Source: Balneolaceae bacterium (GTDB taxonomy: Bacteria; Bacteroidota; Rhodothermia; Balneolales; Balneolaceae). From it: DNA of 6,278 nt. Positions 1 to 4,690 of the stretch are shown here, in pieces (positions within the stretch are counted from its first letter, which is position 1; each line of letters begins with the position of its first letter). The notes under the pieces were generated by a model. It saw only the letters and a program-made list of their open reading frames with translations. It was not told the DNA's origin and searched no databases. The DNA lies in assembly GCA_003555185.1 (NCBI GenBank), contig PWFZ01000001.1, forward strand, positions 1 to 6,278. Reading direction: 5' to 3'. A program made the translations under genes and the position numbers.

Positions 1-2
1 CC

Positions 3-137
3 CGCCGGCTTTTTGTGTTACTTCCTATGCAGGAAATTGATTCGAACTGGCTGGATCCCACATGTGGAATTACTGTCTCTGAAGTGGTGAAAAATGCTCC
101 TGAAATGGACATCCACAAAACTGAACATTGCTGGTAA
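3..137 (+). CDS. folK: FolK C-terminal end (HPPK), partial at window edge
   Basis: The frame is open from the left edge and gives 44 residues before TAA at 135-137. It begins RRLFVLLPMQEI, followed by SNWLDP and GITVSEVV. This matches the typical end of 6-hydroxymethyl-7,8-dihydropterin pyrophosphokinase (R-x-FVL-x-P-x-x-EI, then W-x-x-P, then G-x-T-x-x-E), the enzyme that pyrophosphorylates the pterin before dihydropteroate synthase in folate synthesis. The catalytic N-terminal two thirds lie outside the window, so activity cannot be judged. The stop is one base before the ATG of the deoxynucleoside kinase, so the two genes are probably translationally coupled; folK followed by such a kinase is a familiar arrangement in Bacteroidota. 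The call rests on a short C-terminal segment and pattern memory, but frame, motif and neighbour agree. Confidence 0.78.
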   Translation, partial: RRLFVLLPMQEIDSNWLDPTCGITVSEVVKNAPEMDIHKTEHCW

Positions 138-138
138 C

Positions 139-783
139 ATGCCCAACAAATTTGACTTTATTGCCATTGAAGGAGTGATCGGAGCAGGAAAAACGACACT
201 CGCCAATATGCTTGCCGAGCGAAATGGCGGAAGACTGGTTCTCGAACAGTTTGAAGAAAATCCGTTCTTACCAAAATTTTACGAAGAACGTGAGCGATAT
301 GCTTTTCAAACTCAACTCGCTTTTCTAGCCAGCCGGTTCAAGCAGCAGCAAAAAATGACTAACCGCGATCTGTTTGATGAGTTCATCATCTCAGATTACA
401 TTTTCGAGAAAGACCGTATTTTTGCACGCCTCAACCTGGATGATGATGAGCTTGCCCTCTACGATAACATATTTGGTATAATGGCAGGAATTTCTGCCAA
501 GCCAGATCTTGTTATTTATTTACAAAGTTCTGTAGATCGGCTGATGAATAATATAAATAAGCGGGGAAGGGATTATGAAAAGCATATTACCGAAGAGTAT
601 CTGCACGAGCTGAGTGATTCATACAATCAATTTTTTTATCACTACAATAAATCCCCTTTGATGATCATTAATTCAACAGAGATTGATTTTGTTAATAATC
701 CGGATCATTTATCGTATCTTGAAGAACAAATATTTAGTCATCCAATTCGCAGTAATACCCATATTCACATTATTCCAGATTAA
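139..783 (+). CDS. Deoxynucleoside kinase (dNK/dGK family)
   Basis: This 214-residue cytosolic P-loop kinase is expected to phosphorylate deoxynucleosides to monophosphates in purine or pyrimidine salvage. Visible motifs are the P-loop GVIGAGKTT at residues 12-20, the family block E-x-x-ENPFL-x-x-FY at about 36-48 followed by FQTQLAFLASR, the SDYIFEKDRIFA segment at 85-96 (DR-type catalytic region), and the arginine-rich lid RGRDYEKH at 142-149. The layout resembles Firmicutes and Bacteroidota deoxyadenosine/deoxyguanosine kinases more than thymidine kinase; the exact base preference cannot be read from the sequence. The start at 139 is chosen because it places the P-loop near the N-terminus, as in the family, and follows the folK stop by one base. 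An in-frame ATG at 94 would add 15 unlikely residues and overlap folK. Its stop overlaps the next start as TAATG. Confidence 0.92.
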   Translation: MPNKFDFIAIEGVIGAGKTTLANMLAERNGGRLVLEQFEENPFLPKFYEERERYAFQTQLAFLASRFKQQQKMTNRDLFDEFIISDYIFEKDRIFARLNLDDDELALYDNIFGIMAGISAKPDLVIYLQSSVDRLMNNINKRGRDYEKHITEEYLHELSDSYNQFFYHYNKSPLMIINSTEIDFVNNPDHLSYLEEQIFSHPIRSNTHIHIIPD

Positions 784-962
784 TGCTGTTACGCTGGCTT
801 TTTATAGCACTTATTATTTACGCACTGTATAGACTCTTTTTTAAACCAAAGGGTCGACCTGAGGCAAATAAAACCGCCCGGAAACGCAGGCAGAAGAAGA
901 ATTTAGACCATATCGAAGAAGCCGAATACGAAGATATAACCGATAAAGAGAAAACAAAATAA
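783..962 (+). CDS. Small membrane-anchored protein, 59 aa, unknown function
   Basis: A 59-residue frame starts at the ATG sharing its A with the kinase stop (TAATG) and ends with TAA at 960-962, five bases before the TPR gene. Residues 3-20 form one hydrophobic segment (LRWLFIALIIYALYRLFF). A basic stretch follows at about 31-40 (TARKRRQKKN), and the C-terminus is acidic (HIEEAEYEDI then DKEKTK). This suggests a single-pass protein with a short charged cytosolic tail. The overlap with the kinase implies translational coupling, so it is probably a real gene. The layout (N-terminal helix, basic middle, acidic Y-x-[DE]-I end) loosely recalls the small Bacteroidota DUF4834-type proteins, but that is a weak resemblance. 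Function is unknown; the operon position suggests no particular role. Confidence 0.7.
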   Translation: MLLRWLFIALIIYALYRLFFKPKGRPEANKTARKRRQKKNLDHIEEAEYEDITDKEKTK

Positions 963-967
963 CGTAC

Positions 968-1513
968 ATGAGTTTTGAAGAAAAGCACAAACAAGGATAC
1001 GAACTTTTACACGAGAAATACCTGGATCGGAGCCTCGATGTTGCCCGGGAGCTGCAAAAAATAAACCCCGATGCCCCTGAAGGATACACCCTTGAAGGTG
1101 AAGTAATGCAAAAATTAGGTCAGTGGGATACAAGCATTGAATCGTTTGATAAAGCTATTGAAAAGGATTCCGAAAACGGTCGCCTTTACAATTTACGCGG
1201 TTACGCCCATCTGAATGAAGATAACATCGATAAAGCAAAAGGTGACTTTGAAAGAGCCATTGCGCTGGATGATTTATCCACTGCACACCGTAACATGGTT
1301 CTTTACAAGTTGATGTCTGGTGATGGTCAGGGAGCAATAACCTATCTACTTGATCGAATCAAAACAGAGCCTAAAGATGTGGAAAACTGGATCTTAATGG
1401 GCGACCTGATGAAGAAGGGAGGCCATGATGAAAAAGCTAAAACATATTACGAGCAAGTCCTGAAAATGGATCCTGAAAATGAATATGTAAAGCAGCTACT
1501 CGAAGAGTCATAA
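968..1513 (+). CDS. Tetratricopeptide repeat protein, five TPRs
   Basis: The 181-residue protein is almost entirely TPR helices: repeats at about residues 3-36, 37-70, 71-104, 105-137 and 138-171. The clearest are the second (EGEVMQKLGQWDTSIESFDKAI), third (LRGYAHLNEDNIDKAKGDFERAI) and fifth (MGDLMKKGGHDEKAKTYYEQVL), each ending near a D-P or N-P-like turn. No signal peptide or membrane segment is visible, so it should be a cytosolic protein-binding scaffold. The ligand cannot be deduced. It lies five bases after the small membrane protein and is the last gene of the folK-kinase-small protein operon. There is no convincing Shine-Dalgarno site; the region before the ATG is A-rich, as is common in Bacteroidota. 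The preceding small membrane protein is a possible partner, but only by position. Confidence 0.9.
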   Translation: MSFEEKHKQGYELLHEKYLDRSLDVARELQKINPDAPEGYTLEGEVMQKLGQWDTSIESFDKAIEKDSENGRLYNLRGYAHLNEDNIDKAKGDFERAIALDDLSTAHRNMVLYKLMSGDGQGAITYLLDRIKTEPKDVENWILMGDLMKKGGHDEKAKTYYEQVLKMDPENEYVKQLLEES

Positions 1514-1536
1514 GTTAGCTTTAAAAACCATAGTCC

Positions 1537-1574
1537 AAAAAAAAGCCCCGCTGATTAATCAACGGGGCTTTTTT
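1537..1574. terminator. Bidirectional rho-independent terminator
   Basis: A run of eight A (1537-1544) precedes GCCCCG (1545-1550), which pairs with CGGGGC (1563-1568) followed by six T (1569-1574). The loop region contains the palindrome TGATTAATCA (1552-1561), so the stem can extend past one mismatch. On the plus strand the T run serves the TPR operon, ending 24 bases after its stop; on the minus strand the A run becomes a T tract serving secG, whose stop is 18 bases away. This is the strongest terminator in the window. Confidence 0.93.
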
Positions 1575-1591
1575 AATGTCTTTGAATTCGT

Positions 1592-1951
1592 TTAGTTCTC
1601 TTGCTGCTCTTCTTGTTGCTGTGGAACAGCCGACTGTGTTTGTGAAGGAGCCTGAAAATCAGTTTCAACCTGATTTGGCATCCCCTGTTGCTGAATTGTA
1701 CTTTGCCCCTGATCACCGCGGTCAATTGCGAAATTCGCCAGAACGCTTAATGAAAGAAATAAAATTGCTAAAATTGTAGTCGTTTTAGATAGCAGATCTG
1801 CTGTTCTACGAGCACCCATAGCGGCACCACCGGCCATACCTGCCGCGAGCCCACCGGATAATCCCTCTTTCTGTCCGGGCTGTAGCAACACCACAACAAT
1901 TAATAAAATGCAGATTAGAGTAATGAAGCTAATGATAATTCCGTAAAGCAT
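1592..1951 (-). CDS. secG: Preprotein translocase subunit SecG
   Basis: The 119-residue protein is the small accessory subunit of the SecYEG inner-membrane channel, which helps SecA-driven export. It has the SecG plan: transmembrane helix 1 at about residues 2-23 (LYGIIISFITLICILLIVVV), the conserved LLQPGQKEGLSGG turn, a Gly/Ala-rich loop (GMAGGAAMGAR at 38-48) ending RRTADLLSKTT, and helix 2 at about 58-74 (TILAILFLSLSVLANF). A 40-residue Gln/Pro-rich hydrophilic tail follows, with Q-runs at the end; such tails are common in Bacteroidota SecG and are probably disordered. The ATG at 1949-1951 places helix 1 right at the N-terminus, as expected. No Shine-Dalgarno site is visible upstream. The gene is monocistronic here: divergent from the MscS gene, convergent with the TPR operon and sharing its terminator. 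Confidence 0.93.
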   Translation of the reverse strand: MLYGIIISFITLICILLIVVVLLQPGQKEGLSGGLAAGMAGGAAMGARRTADLLSKTTTILAILFLSLSVLANFAIDRGDQGQSTIQQQGMPNQVETDFQAPSQTQSAVPQQQEEQQEN

Positions 1952-1992
1952 AGTATCTTAAATATAAATTCGTTTTTTGATCGAACACTAAA

Positions 1993-2027
1993 AATATCAC
2001 TAATTACACTCTTAACAAAGTGATATT
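1993..2027. repeat. Inverted repeat in secG/mscS intergenic region (9-bp arms)
   Basis: AATATCACT at 1993-2001 is repeated in inverted orientation as AGTGATATT at 2019-2027, a perfect 9-bp match with a 17-base spacer. It lies 42 bases from the secG start and 95 from the MscS start, so it could be an operator or a hairpin in the secG leader. A competing pairing of ATTAC (2003-2007) with GTAAT (2028-2032) is possible. The repeat is seen directly; a regulatory role is inference. Confidence 0.45.
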
Positions 2028-2040
2028 GTAATAATGGTAT

Positions 2041-2080
2041 TCATTAACTGGAACAGGTCAACTACCTGTTTTCATAATGA
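2041..2080. repeat. Two-part inverted repeat upstream of MscS gene
   Basis: AACAGGT (2052-2058) pairs with ACCTGTT (2064-2070) across the five-base loop CAACT. Two G-T wobbles extend it, and an outer TCATTA (2041-2046) pairs with TAATGA (2075-2080), giving a 40-base imperfect hairpin. It lies 42 bases before the MscS start, where it would be a leader hairpin or a dyad operator. No run of T follows, so it is not a normal terminator. Function is unknown. Confidence 0.45.
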
Positions 2081-2121
2081 AAATTGTTGACTCGCGAAGA
2101 TAAATAATCCGGTTCACCTAA

Positions 2122-3033
2122 ATGGAAGATTTTCAAGAAAAATTAGACACTCTTTTCACTGAAGCTAACGTTCAGTACGGTAATTTTATTGAGACGATCA
2201 TCATAATTGCACTTTTAATTGTGTTGCGTTTTGTCATCATTCGAATTGTTTATAATCGTGTTGATGAAACCGCCTCTCGGTATAAATGGAGAAAGAATGT
2301 AACATATACGCTGGTTTTTATGGGCTTTCTGCTTGTTGGCCGGGTTTGGTTCGAGGGTGTTGGATCTCTGGCCACGTTTCTAGGTTTACTATCAGCCGGT
2401 ATTGCTATTGCATTGAGAGGGCCGGTTACTGACATGGCTGGGTGGGTTTTTCTAATCTGGCGCCAACCATTTAAGGTTGGAGATCGCATTGAAGTTGGAA
2501 GTAATAAAGGAGACGTGATAGATGTACGTTTTTTTAAATTCACAATTCTGGAAATTGGAAACTGGGTTCATGCAGATCAAAGCACCGGAAGAGTCATCCA
2601 CATCCCTAATCACTTGGTATTTAACGAATCAATTGCGAACTACACCAGCGACTTTGAATTTATATGGAATGAAATTGAAGTGATATTAACGTTCGAAAGT
2701 GACTGGAAAAAAGCACGAAAATTACTGGAGAAGATCTCAGAAGATCATCTAAAGGACTATGTAGAAGATGCGGAGCAACAAGTCCGGAGAGCAACTAAAT
2801 CATACTTAATACGATATAAAAATTTAACTCCAATAGTATATACCGAAGTAGTGGAAATCGGTATTAAGCTCACCATACGCCATTTTACAAACCCAAGAAA
2901 ACGACGGGGTATAAATCAAATGATGTGGGAAGATATTTTAGATGTAGTAGAAAAAGAAGACGATATCGATTTTGCCTATAACACAATTCGCATCTATCAA
3001 AATCAGATCGAAGGTAAACCCGGGCTCAAATAA
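2122..3033 (+). CDS. Small-conductance mechanosensitive channel, MscS family
   Basis: The 303-residue inner-membrane protein should form a homoheptameric channel that opens on membrane tension and releases solutes on hypo-osmotic shock. Predicted helices are TM1 about 22-44, TM2 about 60-77 and pore helix TM3 about 82-112, with the Gly/Ala-rich GLLSAGIAIALRGP. The beta domain follows directly, with the family signature QPFKVGDRIEVG (115-126) and GDVIDVRFF, then the VIHIPNHLVFNESIANY segment (158-174; IPN is the conserved core). The C-terminal alpha/beta domain runs to about residue 295. It has the minimal three-helix topology of E. coli MscS, though the beta domain carries an insertion (GNWVHADQSTGR, 146-157) seen in a subset of homologues. 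No Shine-Dalgarno site precedes the ATG. It converges on the SRAP-like gene with only six bases between stops and no clear terminator, so the two transcripts may overlap at their ends. Confidence 0.93.
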   Translation: MEDFQEKLDTLFTEANVQYGNFIETIIIIALLIVLRFVIIRIVYNRVDETASRYKWRKNVTYTLVFMGFLLVGRVWFEGVGSLATFLGLLSAGIAIALRGPVTDMAGWVFLIWRQPFKVGDRIEVGSNKGDVIDVRFFKFTILEIGNWVHADQSTGRVIHIPNHLVFNESIANYTSDFEFIWNEIEVILTFESDWKKARKLLEKISEDHLKDYVEDAEQQVRRATKSYLIRYKNLTPIVYTEVVEIGIKLTIRHFTNPRKRRGINQMMWEDILDVVEKEDDIDFAYNTIRIYQNQIEGKPGLK

Positions 3034-3039
3034 AACCCG

Positions 3040-3657
3040 CTATTTAGGAATTGGCTGAATAAGTGTCTTAATATTTTCCGCCGCCGGATCGTTTACTTTT
3101 TTGCTCACCCGGTGAACCGTAATATCTGTTATGAGAAACAGAGATTCAGCTTCCCTGATAACTTCACTTTTCGGCACATCCCCATCAAGCCATTTTTCGG
3201 TTAGCTCTTTATTTAACAGCAACGGCATATTGGGCGATATGGGCTGTATTAATGTATTTGAGTCCCTCTTTAAAAAATCACAATACTCCGTCCCTTTATC
3301 TTTAAATGTTAAACCTGCAACGGACATCACGGAGCTGTTCATCATGCGCACAAAAAAGGGATGCTCTTTTTCCCTGCCCTCTTTCCAAATAAAAAAGCCA
3401 CTGATTGGAATAACGCAACTCGACTCTGCCTTTTCCAGCATTTTCTCATTTGTTAATTCACTGGATTGATCCGAAAAGCTTTTTCCCCAACGCAGTCTTT
3501 GAATATCACGCCCGCTATCATCTACTGATATTACCGGAATGTGTTGTCCTCTGCTGATATTGTAGTGAGGCTCAAATATTGTGTCACTTTGCCCATTCAA
3601 GCTAAAAAACTCTTCAACTTCGTCACGGTTGGCAAAAAATGCTATTCGTTTTATCAT
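3040..3657 (-). CDS. Divergent SRAP (YedK/HMCES-like) protein lacking catalytic residues
   Basis: This 205-residue protein is recognisable as a SOS-response-associated peptidase (SRAP) fold. Family members bind single-stranded DNA and crosslink abasic sites through Cys2. Visible matches are the N-terminus MIKRIAFFANRDEVEEFF (family MCGR-x-A-x-F...), PHYNIS (30-35), LRWG (55-58), SCVIPISGFFIWK (80-92; family C-L-x-P-x-GFYEW), a VAGL strand (113-116), NMPLLL (143-148; family H-x-RMP-x-x-L), and W-L near 155 followed by V at the C-terminal TDITVHRVSKKVN. Residue 2 is Ile instead of Cys, the Glu of GFYEW is Ile90, and the His before RMP is Ser141. The NAR-x-E block after RWG is not recognisable. 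DNA-protein crosslinking and autoproteolysis by the known mechanism should therefore be absent. The frame is intact, which argues against simple decay. It is monocistronic, divergent from the CPBP gene. Family call fairly sure; function unknown. Confidence 0.82.
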   Translation of the reverse strand: MIKRIAFFANRDEVEEFFSLNGQSDTIFEPHYNISRGQHIPVISVDDSGRDIQRLRWGKSFSDQSSELTNEKMLEKAESSCVIPISGFFIWKEGREKEHPFFVRMMNSSVMSVAGLTFKDKGTEYCDFLKRDSNTLIQPISPNMPLLLNKELTEKWLDGDVPKSEVIREAESLFLITDITVHRVSKKVNDPAAENIKTLIQPIPK

Positions 3658-3669
3658 AAAGAAATAGTT

Positions 3670-3675
3670 TATAAT
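3670..3675 (+). promoter_or_regulatory. Possible -10 hexamer for CPBP gene
   Basis: TATAAT occurs in the 78-base divergent region between the SRAP-like and CPBP genes, 60 bases before the chosen CPBP start. It is followed by TG, so TATAATTG also comes within one base of the Bacteroidota-type -7 element TA-N-N-TTTG. No convincing -35 or -33 box is visible, and the region is AT-rich, so chance is a real possibility. Confidence 0.25.
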
Positions 3676-3722
3676 TGTGTATGAAACCTTTAATAATACT
3701 ACATCTATAAATTGAACAGTTC

Positions 3723-3728
3723 AAGGAG
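3723..3728 (+). promoter_or_regulatory. Shine-Dalgarno site that fixes the CPBP start
   Basis: AAGGAG lies seven bases before the ATG at 3736. It is the best ribosome-binding site in the window. It selects this ATG over the in-frame TTG at 3712, which would place the site inside the coding region and add eight residues (MNSSRSVQ) with no family support. Confidence 0.8.
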
Positions 3729-3735
3729 CGTTCAG

Positions 3736-4602
3736 ATGTTTACAAAAATATTTTACAATCCTGCAGAAAACCGACTCAGAGCAGGGTTCAGAATTCTGAT
3801 TATTACGTCATTACTTATTGCCTCCGGGGTCACACTAAACTCATTTACAGTTTCATCACTGGCATTTACTGTCGGACTGGCCATAATAGTTCTACTTGCA
3901 CTTTGGGTCGCAGCCAACTTTTTAGACCACAGGCCCTTCAGAGATTATGGATTCACTCTTAATGCTGAGTGGTTTCGCGATCTCATGGCAGGTGCGCTAA
4001 TTGCAGGAATTTCAATGGGAGTAATTTTCATAATTCTGCATAGTTTTGGATGGATCACAATCACAGAAAGTTCATTTGATGTACGGCCAGAGCTATTTAA
4101 CTATTTGCTTTTTATGATGGGTGTAAGCGTTTGGGAAGAGGGGTTTTTCCGAAGTTATCTTATTCCAAACCTGAAAGAAGGGTTGAAAATATCCTGGATA
4201 TCCAATACATGGGCGTTAATCCTCGCTGTCATTCTCTCCTCACTTTTATTTGCCGCAGGCCACATGACAAACCCGGGGGCATCGCACTTGGCTGCCCTTA
4301 ATATTTTCATTGCCGGTGCTATTTTGGCGTATCCGTTTATTGCTACCGGAAGCATCGCCCTGTCAACCGGCCTGCATTTATCATGGAATTATTTTCAAAG
4401 TGCTGTTTTTGGGCTACCGGTTAGTGGCGGGCAATTCGATCACGGTATCTTACAATCAGACATAATTGGCCCACAAATTTTTACCGGTGGAGAATTTGGT
4501 CCTGAAGGCGGAATTATTGGCTTCATTGGTTTAATGGTTATGATTATTTTTATCCATATATATGTTATCTTAACAAAGAGAAGTTTACAAAGTAGTTGCT
4601 AA
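3736..4602 (+). CDS. CPBP (CAAX protease / Abi family) intramembrane metalloprotease
   Basis: The 288-residue polytopic inner-membrane protein has all three motifs of the CPBP/Rce1-like glutamate protease family: W-EEGFFR (E134, E135, R139), FAAGH (F172, H176) and HLSWN (H214, N218). These form the intramembrane catalytic/metal site. About eight hydrophobic segments are visible, including about 19-36, 42-62, 84-104, 120-133, 158-175, 188-208 and a C-terminal one ending about 279 (GLMVMIIFIHIYVIL). The N-terminus carries the NPAENRLRAGFRI block and a later HRPFRDYGF loop (65-73), as seen in related Bacteroidota/Balneolales homologues. Bacterial members have been linked to peptide maturation, bacteriocin self-immunity and membrane stress, but most have no known substrate, and no prenylation machinery is expected in this organism. 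The gene is probably transcribed alone or with the downstream gene, 88 bases away. Start chosen by the AAGGAG site. Confidence 0.92.
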   Translation: MFTKIFYNPAENRLRAGFRILIITSLLIASGVTLNSFTVSSLAFTVGLAIIVLLALWVAANFLDHRPFRDYGFTLNAEWFRDLMAGALIAGISMGVIFIILHSFGWITITESSFDVRPELFNYLLFMMGVSVWEEGFFRSYLIPNLKEGLKISWISNTWALILAVILSSLLFAAGHMTNPGASHLAALNIFIAGAILAYPFIATGSIALSTGLHLSWNYFQSAVFGLPVSGGQFDHGILQSDIIGPQIFTGGEFGPEGGIIGFIGLMVMIIFIHIYVILTKRSLQSSC

Positions 4603-4618
4603 ATTTTGTACATATATG

Positions 4619-4645
4619 AGCAGGGCAGATTTTTTTGACCCTGCT
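4619..4645 (+). other. Hairpin between CPBP and DEAD-box-like genes, weak terminator candidate
   Basis: AGCAGGG (4619-4625) pairs perfectly with CCCTGCT (4639-4645). The 13-base loop contains a run of seven T (4630-4636), and only ATTTG follows the stem, so it lacks the T tail of a standard terminator. It sits 16 bases after the CPBP stop and could attenuate or protect the 3' end, or form a leader hairpin for the next gene. Confidence 0.4.
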
Positions 4646-4678
4646 ATTTGTTAATTGAAATAATGATCTAAAAATAAA

Positions 4679-4683
4679 GAGGT
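4679..4683 (+). promoter_or_regulatory. Shine-Dalgarno site supporting a TTG start
   Basis: GAGGT within the stretch AAAGAGGT ends seven bases before TTG at 4691. It supports initiation at TTG, which also places the Q-motif at the expected distance from the N-terminus. Confidence 0.7.
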
Positions 4684-4690
4684 ATAGACA

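Noticed and set aside
94..138. Earlier in-frame ATG for the deoxynucleoside kinase
   Set aside because: The 15 extra residues precede the normal beta-strand/P-loop start, have no family support and overlap the folK C-terminus, which is itself convincing.
1576..1779. Plus-strand open frame opposite secG
   Set aside because: It lies antisense to a clear SecG, has low-complexity composition mirroring the Q/P tail, and carries no recognisable domain.
3131..3469. Plus-strand 112-codon open frame opposite the SRAP-like gene
   Set aside because: It is antisense to the frame with family motifs; its translation shows no domain and no ribosome site.
3712..3735. TTG start for the CPBP protease
   Set aside because: A strong AAGGAG site seven bases before ATG 3736 and the family-like N-terminus favour the later start.
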